Positions 8,235 to 16,763 are shown, counted from the stretch's first letter. The stretch is 57,812 nt of DNA from JAADCS01 sp964473735 (GCA_964473735.1 CAYYQD010000005.1:1-57812); one strand, 5' to 3'. Made by a program: numbers and translations. The notes: generated from the sequence alone by a model not told the origin.

Positions 8235-9491
8235 ATGAAGGTGTTAGTCGTAGGAAAGGGCGGAAGGGAGAGTGCCATAGTCTGGAAGCTGGCGCAGTCA
8301 AAGGTGGGGTTTGAGATATTCACGGCACCGGGAAACCCCTTCACGGCCCGGTACGGTAAGAACGTCCCTATAAGTGAGAGGGACGTACTGGATCTCATAG
8401 ACTTCGCCCTTGACAACGGGATAGATCTCATCTTCCCCGGAGGGGAGACCTCCATAGCCTTAGGTATAGCCGATGAGGGGGAGCGGAGGGGGATATACGT
8501 GCTCGCTCCCGTGAGGGAGGCGGCCAAACTGGAATCCAGTAAGATATGGGCCAAGAGTTTCGCCAAGAGGTACAGGATACCGACGGCGGACTTTGAGGTC
8601 TTCACCGAGGAGGAGTTTGAGGACGCCGTTGAGTACGTGAAGGGACAGAGGTTTCCCTTAGTCATAAAGGCGGATGGCCTCGCCGGGGGGAAGGGGGTCG
8701 TGATAGCCCATAGTGTGGGTGAAGCGATAAACACCCTTGATCAGTTCATGAACAGAGGTAAGTTCGGGGAAGCGTCAAGGAGGGTGGTGATAGAGAGGTT
8801 CCTCACCGGCGAGGAGGTATCCGTCTTCGCCATCTCCGATGGCCACCGCTGGAAGGTCTTCGCCTACGCCAGAGACTACAAGAGGCTCAAAGATGGGGAC
8901 GACGGCCCCAACACCGGTGGCATGGGCTCCATATCCCCCGTCCTGTTGGACGAGCAGACCAGATATCTGATAGAGGAGAACGTCGTAAGGCGAACGTTTG
9001 AGGGGTTGAACCGGGAGGGACTCCGGTACAAGGGTATCCTGTACTTCGGCCTCATGCTAACCGAGAACGGGCCCTTCGTCCTTGAGTACAACGTGAGGTT
9101 AGGGGACCCGGAGACTCAGGCCATACTGCCCCTTCTGGACTACGACTTCGGGGAGGTGGTGGTGTCGGCGGCGACGGGCAGGCTCCGTACGGACGTGTTC
9201 TCCGAGCCCGAACGTTTCTCCTGCTGCGTGGTGGCCGCATCCAGAGGCTATCCGGAGAGACCCATAACCGGCTTTCCCATAACCGGTCTGGAGGAGGCGG
9301 AGAAGTTAGCGGATGCCGTCTTCCTTGCCGGGGTCAGGGAGGAAGACGGTAACCTGCTGACGGCCGGCGGCAGGGTGCTGTCCGTCGTAGCCACCGGGAA
9401 GACCTTAGAGGAGGCCCGCCGCAGGGCTTACGAGTCTATAGAGAAGATTCACTTTGAGGGGATGCATTACAGGAGGGACATAGGTAAGTGA
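8235..9491 (+). CDS. purD: phosphoribosylamine-glycine ligase
   Basis: A 418-residue ATP-grasp enzyme for step two of purine synthesis (phosphoribosylamine + glycine + ATP to GAR). Visible motifs: VGKGGRE at the N terminus (canonical GGREHA reads GGRESA here), KADGLAGGKGV, RDYKRLKDGDDGPNTGGMG and the metal-binding EYNVRLGDPE. Length matches the family. It has a Shine-Dalgarno (GGGAGGTGAGGG), consistent with its position inside an operon. No other purine gene is nearby. Confidence 0.96.
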   Translation: MKVLVVGKGGRESAIVWKLAQSKVGFEIFTAPGNPFTARYGKNVPISERDVLDLIDFALDNGIDLIFPGGETSIALGIADEGERRGIYVLAPVREAAKLESSKIWAKSFAKRYRIPTADFEVFTEEEFEDAVEYVKGQRFPLVIKADGLAGGKGVVIAHSVGEAINTLDQFMNRGKFGEASRRVVIERFLTGEEVSVFAISDGHRWKVFAYARDYKRLKDGDDGPNTGGMGSISPVLLDEQTRYLIEENVVRRTFEGLNREGLRYKGILYFGLMLTENGPFVLEYNVRLGDPETQAILPLLDYDFGEVVVSAATGRLRTDVFSEPERFSCCVVAASRGYPERPITGFPITGLEEAEKLADAVFLAGVREEDGNLLTAGGRVLSVVATGKTLEEARRRAYESIEKIHFEGMHYRRDIGK

Positions 9492-9889
9492 GCCTTCGCA
9501 TAGCCGAGGTGTGCATATACGGGCGGGACCTTCAGAAGATGAGGGAGTTCTATAACGCGTTGCTCGGTAAGAAACCCGTCCTATGTGAGGAGAACCGCCA
9601 CCTCTTCTACCGCCTCGGAGATACGATGCTGCTCATATTCAACCCCGACGAGACGCGAAAGAGTACGGACGTCCCTCCCCACGGGTGTTATGGGGCCGGG
9701 CATCTGGCCTTCTACGTGGAAGAGGGGGAGTACGAGGGGTGGAAGGAGAGGGTCAGGGAGATGGGAGTGGAGATTGAGAGGGAAGTAGTGTGGGGGAACG
9801 GAGCGAGGTCCTTCTACTTCCGGGACCCTGCGGGGAACTCCCTGGAGATAACGGTGCCCGGAACGTGGGCGTGGGCGGGGAAGGGGTAG
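9488..9889 (+). CDS. VOC (glyoxalase-like) superfamily protein
   Basis: A 133-residue vicinal-oxygen-chelate domain with paired beta-alpha-beta-beta-beta modules: VCIYGRDLQKMREFYN in the first, HLAFYVEE in the second, ending YFRDPAGNSLEI, which supplies the metal-binding glutamate. These proteins include lyases, dioxygenases and resistance proteins; the substrate is not deducible. GTG start overlaps the purD stop by four bases (GTGA). Confidence 0.8.
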   Translation: MSLRIAEVCIYGRDLQKMREFYNALLGKKPVLCEENRHLFYRLGDTMLLIFNPDETRKSTDVPPHGCYGAGHLAFYVEEGEYEGWKERVREMGVEIEREVVWGNGARSFYFRDPAGNSLEITVPGTWAWAGKG

Positions 9890-9938
9890 TGGGACATCTT
9901 TTAAGGTTCAGTACGAAATCTTAGCGTTGTATATCGGG

Positions 9939-9977
9939 GGTATCACTTCGGGTATAAAACCTGCAAATGTGAGATGC
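9939..9977 (-). repeat. palindromic repeat, diverged copy D
   Basis: On the minus strand this reads TTTGCAGG, then TTTTATACCCGAAGTGATACC; the last 21 bases and the preceding TTTGC match copy B at 16825-16862 closely. The arm GGTATCACTT (plus 9939-9948) is intact; the opposite arm is degraded. Confidence 0.7.
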
Positions 9978-10226
9978 TATCGGAACTGGCCCCTGAGCCG
10001 TGCATACGCGTTTAATCCGGGGTGGTGGCCATTATCTTCCCCAGTAAGGATGAGGGTAGAAACTCCGTTCCGGTTCAAAGATACCGTATCCTGTAAAACG
10101 ATATCCCGGATTCCACCTCCAATTACAATATCATCCCGGTATGACAACACCAAAATCCTTTAGTAATACCGGCACTGCCCAAACCCCCAGAGCCGCGTTA
10201 GGGTGAAACCTACGTTTCTGCACTCG

Positions 10227-10232
10227 TATAAT
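10227..10232 (+). promoter_or_regulatory. -10 box of pstA (TATAAT)
   Basis: TATAAT 8 nt before the pstA TTG, with TGAAAC (10204-10209) 17 bases upstream as a partial -35. No Shine-Dalgarno lies between the box and the start. Confidence 0.6.
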
Positions 10233-10240
10233 ATCATCTT

Positions 10241-11086
10241 TTGAGAAGCTGGAGAGATCGTCTCATCGTAGGGTTGGGTCTGTTCCTGACTTTTTTCGCT
10301 CTGGCCGTCCTCTTCACCTTAGTGGCCGACGTCTTCATAGACGCCCTCCCACGGCTGAACGTAAAGTTCCTTACCTCCTACCCTTCCCGACACCCGGAGC
10401 ACGCCGGAATATTACCCGCCCTGGTGGGATCCATCTGGATAGGGGTCCTGACCGCCCTGATCTCCTTTCCCTTAGGGGTTGCCACGGCCGTGTATCTGGA
10501 GGAGTACGCCCCCAAGAACCTCCTCACGGAGCTGTTGGAGATAAACATCGCCAACCTGGCCGGGGTACCCTCCATAATCTACGGCATATTGGGTCTGGAG
10601 CTCTTCGTGCGTACCCTCAACCTCGGCAAGAGCATCATATCCGGTGCCCTTATACTGGCCCTACTCGTCCTTCCGATGATAGTTATAGCCTCCCGTGAGG
10701 CCATAAGGAACGTCCCCTACACCATCCGCGAGGCGGCCTACGCCTTAGGGGCATCCAGATACCAGACCGTACTCTATCAGGTCGTTCCGGCGGCCATGCC
10801 CGGGATATTGACCGGAACCATCCTCGCCATGTCCCGCGCTCTGGGTGAGACCGCCCCCCTCATAATGGTGGGTGCCTTGACTTTTGTCGCCTTCATACCG
10901 GAGAGCATCTTTGACCCCTTCACCGTCCTGCCCATACAGATATTCAACTGGGTATCCCGTCCCCAGAGGGCCTTCGCCACCAACGCCGCCGCGGCCATCG
11001 TCGTCCTCCTATTTTTAACCTTCTCCCTCAACTTCTTAGCCATATACCTGCGCAACAGGTACTCCAGATACGGCCGACTGGACTGA
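10241..11086 (+). CDS. pstA: phosphate ABC transporter permease PstA
   Basis: A 281-residue inner-membrane permease with six hydrophobic segments. The cytoplasmic EAA loop reads EAAYALGASRYQT followed by PAAMPGI, the classical PstA signature, and RALGETAP follows. It would pair with PstC, PstB and PstS for high-affinity phosphate uptake, but none of these is in the window. The start is TTG after a TATAAT box. It is followed, with a one-base TGATG overlap, by an alpha/beta hydrolase. Confidence 0.9.
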   Translation: MRSWRDRLIVGLGLFLTFFALAVLFTLVADVFIDALPRLNVKFLTSYPSRHPEHAGILPALVGSIWIGVLTALISFPLGVATAVYLEEYAPKNLLTELLEINIANLAGVPSIIYGILGLELFVRTLNLGKSIISGALILALLVLPMIVIASREAIRNVPYTIREAAYALGASRYQTVLYQVVPAAMPGILTGTILAMSRALGETAPLIMVGALTFVAFIPESIFDPFTVLPIQIFNWVSRPQRAFATNAAAAIVVLLFLTFSLNFLAIYLRNRYSRYGRLD

Positions 11087-11772
11087 TGTACGTCTTCCGC
11101 AGGGGCGAGGGCATTCCGCTCGTACTTTTGCACGGTGTAGGGGGAGACCACAGGGTGTGGTACCCCCTCGTAAGGTCCCTCCCTCGCGGCTTCAGGGTTC
11201 TGGCACCCGACCTACCCGGACACGGCAAGAGCGGTGGGAGGGCCATGGGAAGCGTTATGGGGTACGCCGGGGCCGTGATAGAGGAGTTGAAAGGGGAGAG
11301 CGAGGGCGGGATACTGGTGGGCCTTTCCATGGGAGGGGGAGTGGCCATAGGGACCTACCTTCTATCGCCCCAAAGCTTCAGGGGATTGGTTCTCGTGAGC
11401 TCCGCCTTCAGGCTCCCCATCATAGCCCACGACGTTGGAAGGGAGAGGATGTGTAGCAAGATCTACCTGTCCCAACGCCTTCGTAAGATGTGCGTTAAAG
11501 ATCTAAGGAGAGTCCCGGACGAAGTGCTACGTTTAGACAGGAAGGCCGCAGCCTACGACCTCTTAGATAAGGCCCACGGCGTGAAGGTGCCCGTCCTCTT
11601 CGTTCATGGGAGTATGGACGTTCTGGTCAGCAGGGATCTGGTCATGGAGAGCGTAAGGCGTGTTAAACGTCCCTCTCTAATATCCCTGCCCTCATCCCAC
11701 ATGCTTCCCGTTGAGTCCCCGAAGGCTCTAACGAGGGCCCTCCTGTGGTGGGTTAGCCTATTACGGCTTTAG
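11086..11772 (+). CDS. alpha/beta hydrolase
   Basis: A 228-residue single-domain alpha/beta hydrolase. The oxyanion-region LLHGVGGD is near the N terminus, the nucleophile elbow is GLSMGG with Ser81, the acid is in VHGSMDVLV and the catalytic histidine in SSHMLP near the end. No signal peptide, so probably a cytoplasmic esterase or related enzyme; the substrate is unknown. It is translationally coupled to pstA. Its stop TAG is the beginning of the thiC -10 box TAGAAT. Confidence 0.85.
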   Translation: MYVFRRGEGIPLVLLHGVGGDHRVWYPLVRSLPRGFRVLAPDLPGHGKSGGRAMGSVMGYAGAVIEELKGESEGGILVGLSMGGGVAIGTYLLSPQSFRGLVLVSSAFRLPIIAHDVGRERMCSKIYLSQRLRKMCVKDLRRVPDEVLRLDRKAAAYDLLDKAHGVKVPVLFVHGSMDVLVSRDLVMESVRRVKRPSLISLPSSHMLPVESPKALTRALLWWVSLLRL

Positions 11773-11775
11773 AAT
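11770..11775 (+). promoter_or_regulatory. -10 box TAGAAT of thiC, sharing an upstream stop
   Basis: TAGAAT 9 nt before the thiC ATG. The TAG is the stop codon of the alpha/beta hydrolase. The 12-base intergenic distance leaves no room for a TPP riboswitch, which often precedes thiC. Confidence 0.6.
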
Positions 11776-11784
11776 TAACGAGCC

Positions 11785-13131
11785 ATGACACAGCTTGAGG
11801 CCGCAAGGCAAGGGAAAATAACTCCCGAGATGGAGAAGGTTGCAAAGGATGAGGGCCTCCATCCGGAGGTCGTCAGACAGGGTGTGGCCGAGGGAACCAT
11901 CGTCATCCCCGCCAACAAGGTGCATCTGTCCCGGAACCTGAAGAGGGTCATCGGTATAGGTAAGGGGCTCCGCACCAAGGTGAACGCCAACTTAGGCACG
12001 TCCTACGACTACGTGAACGTGGCCGAGGAGGTGGAGAAGCTCAAGGTGGCCATGGAAGCGGGTGCCGATACCGTTATGGACCTATCAACGGGTGGGAACC
12101 TGAGGGCCATACGCCAGACCCTGATGGCCGTAGCCGAGGTACCCTTGGGGAGCGTCCCCGTGTACGAGGCGGAGTTTGATGCCGCCCGGAAGAAGGGCTC
12201 CGTCTTTCACCTTGAGCCGGACGACTTCCTTGAGGCCATAGAGAAGCACGCCCAGGACGGTGTGGATTTCATGACCATACACGCCGGGATCACCCTTGAG
12301 GGCCTCCGCTTCATGAAGGAGCAGGGCCGCACCACGTGGGTGGTCTCCAGAGGTGGAGGTCTGCTGGCCGCCTGGATGATGTATCACAACCGTGAGAACC
12401 CCCTGTACGAGCGCTTTGACGACATCTTAGACATAATGAGGACCTACGACGTCACCGTAAGCCTGGGGGACTCCCTCCGTCCGGGCAGTATAGCCGACAG
12501 CTTTGACAGACCCCAGATACACGAGCTTTTAGTCCTTGGAGAGCTGGTGGAGAGGTCCCGAAAGGCCGGAGTGCAGGTCATGGTTGAGGGTCCGGGCCAC
12601 GTACCCCTGAACGAGATAGAGGCCCAGGTACTGGCCGAGAAGAAGATATGCAAGGGGGCACCCTTCTACGTCCTCGGACCCCTTCCCACGGACGTCGGGG
12701 CCGGATGGGACCACATAACCGGGGCCATAGGTGGGGCCCTCGCGGCCGCCTCCGGGGTGGATTTCCTCTGCTACGTTACACCGGCCGAGCACTTAGGTCT
12801 TCCCACACCCGAACACGTGAGGGCCGGAGTGATAGCCTTCCGTATAGCCGCCCACATCGGGGATATAGTGAAAGGGGTAAAGGGAGCCTACGAGTGGGAC
12901 CTGGCCATGTCCCGGGCCCGGTACGCTCTGGACTGGGAGGCCCAGCTTAAGTTAGCCCTTGACCCCGTGAAGGCCAGAGAGATATTTGAGCAGAGGGCCT
13001 CAAAGACTGAGGCCTGTTCCATGTGCGGGCCCTTCTGCCCGATGAACTTGGTTGAGAAGTTCCTCAAGGACGCCAAGAAGGCCCGCGAGGAGGTGAGACA
13101 GGTCTTAGAGGAGATGGCGGCGGAGGTATAA
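11785..13131 (+). CDS. thiC: phosphomethylpyrimidine synthase
   Basis: A 448-residue radical-SAM enzyme converting aminoimidazole ribotide to HMP phosphate for thiamine synthesis. It is the short form lacking the extra N-terminal domain of E. coli ThiC. Strong motifs include DLSTGGN, FMTIHAGI, SRGGG, YDVTVSLGDSLRPG and VEGPGHVP. The C-terminal iron-sulfur motif is CSMCGPFC (Cys411, 414, 418), spacing C-x2-C-x3-C, one residue tighter than the CX2CX4C of the long form. The message is probably leaderless, and a terminator hairpin follows. Confidence 0.96.
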   Translation: MTQLEAARQGKITPEMEKVAKDEGLHPEVVRQGVAEGTIVIPANKVHLSRNLKRVIGIGKGLRTKVNANLGTSYDYVNVAEEVEKLKVAMEAGADTVMDLSTGGNLRAIRQTLMAVAEVPLGSVPVYEAEFDAARKKGSVFHLEPDDFLEAIEKHAQDGVDFMTIHAGITLEGLRFMKEQGRTTWVVSRGGGLLAAWMMYHNRENPLYERFDDILDIMRTYDVTVSLGDSLRPGSIADSFDRPQIHELLVLGELVERSRKAGVQVMVEGPGHVPLNEIEAQVLAEKKICKGAPFYVLGPLPTDVGAGWDHITGAIGGALAAASGVDFLCYVTPAEHLGLPTPEHVRAGVIAFRIAAHIGDIVKGVKGAYEWDLAMSRARYALDWEAQLKLALDPVKAREIFEQRASKTEACSMCGPFCPMNLVEKFLKDAKKAREEVRQVLEEMAAEV

Positions 13132-13145
13132 AGGGATACAAAAGA

Positions 13146-13164
13146 GGGCGGCCTACGGCCGCCC
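13146..13164. terminator. bidirectional terminator hairpin thiC / hsp20
   Basis: Perfect 8-bp stem GGGCGGCC (13146-13153), loop TAC, GGCCGCCC (13157-13164), in the gap between two convergent genes. On the minus strand it is followed by TCTTTTG, a usable U-tract for hsp20; on the plus strand by CTCCCTTTAC, weaker. It is the only clear intrinsic terminator I see at a convergent junction in the window. Confidence 0.8.
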
Positions 13165-13170
13165 CTCCCT

Positions 13171-13605
13171 TTACTCTATGGTTATCTCGCGCTTTCTGGC
13201 TTTCTCGCTCTTGGGTATCTCAACGGTAAGGACGCCGTTCTCGTAGCGGGCCTTTATGTTCTCGGGGTCTATGTCGGAGGGTAGCTGGATGGCCCTGTAG
13301 AAGGAGCCGTACGCTATCTCCCTGCGGTAGTAGTTGCCCTCCTTTTCCTCCTTCTCCTCCTTGCGCTCGCCGGATACGATCAGGGTGCTGTCGCTGACCT
13401 CTATCTTTATGTCCTCCTTCTTCACGCCGGGGATGTCCATGCGGACGATGTAGCGGTCGTCCGTCTCCTTAACCTCAAGGGGAGGGGTCCAGACGAACTC
13501 CCCCTCTATCCCCCTTTCCGCGAGGAAGGTGTCAAAGACCCTCTCCATCTCCCTGCGCAGCGCCTCAAGCTCCCTGAAGGGGTCAAACCTTACCAGCCTT
13601 GCCAT
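13171..13605 (-). CDS. small heat-shock protein Hsp20
   Basis: A 144-residue alpha-crystallin chaperone that holds unfolding proteins. The central domain spans about residues 35-130, with MDIPGVKKEDIKIEV and the late NGVLTVEIPK, followed by a short C-terminal tail; the usual IxI-type anchor appears as ITIE. It has a strong Shine-Dalgarno, AAAGGAGGTGAAACC, nearly the same as before rpsR, so unlike most neighbours it has a leader and is probably highly translated. Confidence 0.95.
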   Translation of the reverse strand: MARLVRFDPFRELEALRREMERVFDTFLAERGIEGEFVWTPPLEVKETDDRYIVRMDIPGVKKEDIKIEVSDSTLIVSGERKEEKEEKEGNYYRREIAYGSFYRAIQLPSDIDPENIKARYENGVLTVEIPKSEKARKREITIE

Positions 13606-13626
13606 GGTTTCACCTCCTTTTTGCTT

Positions 13627-13667
13627 TTAACTTATGTTAACTTAACCGTGCCATGGAATAATGGCAC
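13627..13667 (-). promoter_or_regulatory. candidate hsp20 control region with repeats
   Basis: Upstream of hsp20, TTAACTTA occurs twice with a 10-base period (13627-13634 and 13637-13644), and beyond it an inverted repeat GTGCCAT (13648-13654), 6-base spacer, ATGGCAC (13661-13667). The inverted repeat is not a CIRCE element. These are likely operator or promoter parts, 22-62 bases before the start codon. Confidence 0.45.
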
Positions 13668-13690
13668 CTGCAATGCAGTTTGTCAAGTCC

Positions 13691-15586
13691 CTACAGGTTG
13701 GCCCTGACGCTCAGATACAGGGACCTGCCGGGCAACGGGGTTTTCAGCGGATCCGTGGGCTCGTAATACACCTCGTTAAACGGGTTGAACACACCCAGGG
13801 AGAGGGTGTAGGCCCCGGACCTGATACCCGCCTCAACGTCTCCCAGTACCTTCTCTCTGGCGGGTACGTACCTTACCTGAGCCCGGGCGAAGCCTTTACC
13901 TAAGGATACCTTACCCATGAGGCGGAGCTCTGGAAGGGGCATGTAGGGTGCTTCCCCTCCGTAATTCAGGAGTCTGGACGACACCCCCGTGTAGGAGAGG
14001 GAGAGCAGGAGGCCGGGGCGGGCGAAGGATAGAGCGGCCTTACCCCCCGAAAATAGGGCGTCGGTGTTTATCCACCTGTAGACCCCTATCCTGTGCCCCT
14101 CGTCATCCACGTACTCCTCCCCCGTGGGGACGACGGTTATGAAGTCCCTGACGTAGTTGGAGAAGGCCTCAAGCGTCAGGCCGAAGACTCCACGGGATAT
14201 ACGGAGGGTGGCCTGTACCTCGTGGGAGACCTCCCTCCTCAGGTGAGGATTCCCGACGTCGTACCTGCCAACGCCGTGGTGGACGCCGACGAAGTTCGTC
14301 TCGTACAGCGTGGGAAACCGGAAGGACCTTGAAAGCGATACACCTAACGTGGCCCACCTTCTGGTTAGCGATATGCCCAACAGGGCGGAGAGGTCCCCCT
14401 TCCTTCCCACGACCTTTCCACCCAACCCTCCCATAACCTGAAGGTGGGTTCGTACGAGTAAGGGGCCGTACAGGGAGGCGTAGGCTTCCGCCCTATTTCC
14501 CCCACCCATCTCCCCGCCGCTCATCCTCTCGTATACGACCCGCGTTATCAGGTGGTAGTCCCTGAAGGAGGTCTCGTACCTCCCCTGAAGGGCCTCCTTG
14601 CCTATCCGGGTGGCCGTATCACGGCCGCACATCTCCACCTGAAGGGTGCTCTGGTAGTCTATTCCCCAGCCCTCAACCGTCAGGTAAGCCTCCCTATGGG
14701 TGCTGTGGGACACGGCCCTCTCCATGGGCACCCCCCAGATGCGGGCGTCGTACCTTAGACCTAAGGTTGGGACGAGTCTGCCCAAACGGGCCTTAACTTG
14801 AGAGAAAAAGAGCGCCTCTCTGTTAGCGGAGTTGGGTACTCTGCCGAGGCCGGAGGAGTAGTCGCCGGACAGGGTACCCTCCCCTCCGAGCAGGAGGGCC
14901 AGACGCCTTCCCCCCCAGTTCAGGGAGTACCCCCCACGGGTGCGGTTTCCGTTGGGTGTGAAGGAGAGGTTTATACGGTGGGAGAGGGACGAGAAGCGGG
15001 CCTCCCTGCTCCTCACGTATATGAGACCGCCGAACCCACCTCCGAAGACCGCCCCTGCGGACCCCTTAATCGTTGCCACCTCGCTCACGTCGTTGCCGTA
15101 GATGTGGAGGGGGTGGTCGTACCCGGAGGATAGGTCCCGGACCTCAAACCCGTCCCGCACTAAGGTTAGCCTCTTCACGGAGAAGCCGCGCAGGACCGGC
15201 TTGGAGTAGGGTGTGCCGTAGGCCTGAACGGAGATCTCGGGGTCGGAGAAGGTGGGGCCAACGGCCCCCTCAAATTCTCCCCCATCGTCGGAGGATACGG
15301 GAAACGGTAGATGTTCAACCGAGGAGGTCTTAACGGCCACCACCTCCACCTCCTTGAGGCGTAGAGGGGAGGGGGACAGCTTCACGGTGTCGGAAAATGG
15401 CACCTTCACGCTCCTGTACCCCACCCTAACCACGATGAGGGTGTCTTCCCTGTATTTGAGGTCCGTACATCCACTCTCATCGGTAAGGTTCCAGTCTAAC
15501 CTCCCACGGACGTAGGCGCCTTCCACAGGTTTGCCGCTCTGCGAGTCCAACACGCACACCCTCACCGCCACGAGTAGAGCCAACAT
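13691..15586 (-). CDS. TonB-dependent outer-membrane receptor
   Basis: A 631-residue receptor: an N-terminal carboxypeptidase-regulatory-like beta-sandwich (residues about 8-75, SGKPVEGAYVRG), a plug domain (about 80-205, with KPVLRGFSVKRLTLVRDGF and GSAGAVFGGGFGGLIYVRS) and a C-terminal 22-strand barrel ending YLSVRANL. It would import a metal chelate, vitamin or oligosaccharide using TonB energy; no TonB/ExbBD genes are in the window. The N terminus MLALLVAVRV leaves almost no signal peptide before the first domain. TAGAAT (15595-15600, minus) stands 8 nt before the ATG. Confidence 0.88.
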   Translation of the reverse strand: MLALLVAVRVCVLDSQSGKPVEGAYVRGRLDWNLTDESGCTDLKYREDTLIVVRVGYRSVKVPFSDTVKLSPSPLRLKEVEVVAVKTSSVEHLPFPVSSDDGGEFEGAVGPTFSDPEISVQAYGTPYSKPVLRGFSVKRLTLVRDGFEVRDLSSGYDHPLHIYGNDVSEVATIKGSAGAVFGGGFGGLIYVRSREARFSSLSHRINLSFTPNGNRTRGGYSLNWGGRRLALLLGGEGTLSGDYSSGLGRVPNSANREALFFSQVKARLGRLVPTLGLRYDARIWGVPMERAVSHSTHREAYLTVEGWGIDYQSTLQVEMCGRDTATRIGKEALQGRYETSFRDYHLITRVVYERMSGGEMGGGNRAEAYASLYGPLLVRTHLQVMGGLGGKVVGRKGDLSALLGISLTRRWATLGVSLSRSFRFPTLYETNFVGVHHGVGRYDVGNPHLRREVSHEVQATLRISRGVFGLTLEAFSNYVRDFITVVPTGEEYVDDEGHRIGVYRWINTDALFSGGKAALSFARPGLLLSLSYTGVSSRLLNYGGEAPYMPLPELRLMGKVSLGKGFARAQVRYVPAREKVLGDVEAGIRSGAYTLSLGVFNPFNEVYYEPTDPLKTPLPGRSLYLSVRANL

Positions 15587-15594
15587 AGGGGACG

Positions 15595-15600
15595 ATTCTA
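15595..15600 (-). promoter_or_regulatory. -10 box of the TonB receptor gene (TAGAAT)
   Basis: TAGAAT on the minus strand, 8 nt from the ATG, no Shine-Dalgarno. It fixes the start of a protein whose signal peptide would otherwise look truncated. Confidence 0.5.
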
Positions 15601-15657
15601 AATCTGACCGCCTTCCCTTCAGGATACCATCAACGATACCGCACCCCTACTTCCTCT

Positions 15658-16584
15658 TTAAATGGTGCCCATCACCTTGCCCAAAACCACAGAGAATTCA
15701 AGGGGGTCGTACCCTGCTACAGGGAAGAAAAGGAGGACGGGGCCTCTGTCCCGCTTTATCTCAAAGTGTCGGTTTGATACTTCCACTTCCAGAATTCTGG
15801 AGAAGTTTATGGATTGGGTCTTTTTATCACCCACGAATATCAGGCGTCTGCTGGTGATATAAACGTCTCCGACGTCTTCAGTTTCAAGCATATCTTGGCT
15901 CTCCGAGAGGCCACCTACGTGGGTGTAGAGCCTGATGTTGCGTGTAAGACGGTAGCTAACACCTAAGGATGTAAAACGGGTCCTCTTTTTCTTCCATTTA
16001 CGCATCTGGACCGAAGGCAAATGGAGGTAGCACTTTTCCCCTTTCCTTAGGTTTATCCCGCACTCTATCGGCTGGAGGTCCCTCGTGAGCAGGGTGTATA
16101 ACCTGTTGAATCTGTTGAGTTTGTTGAGGGCGGCCTCGTCTATTTTCATACCCCTGCGCTCCATTGCTTCAACGATAGTGTCAATTTCGCTTTTTTGCGT
16201 GATTTCTATCCTATCGCTCTTAAAGGTTCTATCCAGATAGAGTAAAAGTGCGTAGTTGTAAAGAGAGGACACCTCATCCCCGGTTAGATCGTACCTCTCT
16301 CCCATGGACTCTATTTCCGCCACTATCTGTCCTGCGGGTCTTCCGGAGGATACCGAGCGGTATATTCTGGCGCGTATTTTATCTAAAGTGTGCTCCCTCC
16401 GGGCTTTCCTCTTCCACCTGAGGAAGAGTAGAACGGTCGGTGGAAGTGCCAACAGGGATGAGAGGCCTAAGACGGCATCTTCCGATAGGGGTAGAAAGGA
16501 TCCGAGTAGGGCGTTCAGGACCGAGGCCAGCAACAGCCACAGCAGAAGGGATCCACCCGTAATGAGGATATAGCGCCCCAGCAT
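15658..16584 (-). CDS. membrane protein with C-terminal PH-like domain
   Basis: A 308-residue protein with two N-terminal membrane helices (about 3-25 and 35-55), a basic helical middle region and a C-terminal segment, GDVYITSRRLIFVGDKK, resembling bacterial PH/GRAM-like domains. Function unknown; membrane-associated sensing or scaffolding is a guess. I moved the start from 16662 to 16584 because TACAAT (16593-16598, minus) lies 8 nt upstream of this ATG and the protein then begins at the first membrane helix. Base composition looks more AT-rich than the neighbours, a possible sign of later acquisition. Confidence 0.65.
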   Translation of the reverse strand: MLGRYILITGGSLLLWLLLASVLNALLGSFLPLSEDAVLGLSSLLALPPTVLLFLRWKRKARREHTLDKIRARIYRSVSSGRPAGQIVAEIESMGERYDLTGDEVSSLYNYALLLYLDRTFKSDRIEITQKSEIDTIVEAMERRGMKIDEAALNKLNRFNRLYTLLTRDLQPIECGINLRKGEKCYLHLPSVQMRKWKKKRTRFTSLGVSYRLTRNIRLYTHVGGLSESQDMLETEDVGDVYITSRRLIFVGDKKTQSINFSRILEVEVSNRHFEIKRDRGPVLLFFPVAGYDPLEFSVVLGKVMGTI

Positions 16585-16664
16585 GAGAAACGATTGTAAA
16601 GTAGCGCATCTATTACGATAACCCGGAAGGGTACGTATATGGCTGAAATCGTATAACGACAAAC

Positions 16665-16702
16665 GGTACCACTTCCCTTAGTTTTATACCCAAAGTGATA
16701 CC
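16665..16702 (+). repeat. palindromic repeat, copy A (38 bp)
   Basis: Terminal arms GGTACCACTT and AAGTGATACC (inverted, one mismatch) flank an 18-base centre ending in TTTTATACCCA. Same length and layout as copy B, 160 bases away. Confidence 0.85.
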
Positions 16703-16763
16703 ACAGGGCATGGCTCCCCCACTCCGGATGGGTGTCCCGGGTATGAAGGATTCGGTGAAGGTC

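Larger units (their letters stand above)
9890..10240. other. non-coding region before pstA
   Basis: About 350 bases without a supportable gene. It holds one reverse-orientation copy of the palindromic repeat (9939-9977) and the pstA promoter at its right end. The middle shows no tRNA, no strong hairpin and no remnant of pstC or pstS that I can recognise. Confidence 0.6.

Noticed and set aside
10060..10130. Possible tRNA-like GGTTCAAA segment
   Set aside because: No acceptor, D or anticodon arms pair around it; only a loop-like heptamer by chance.
11086..11784. TPP riboswitch before thiC
   Set aside because: Only 12 bases separate thiC from the upstream gene; no THI-box sequence there.
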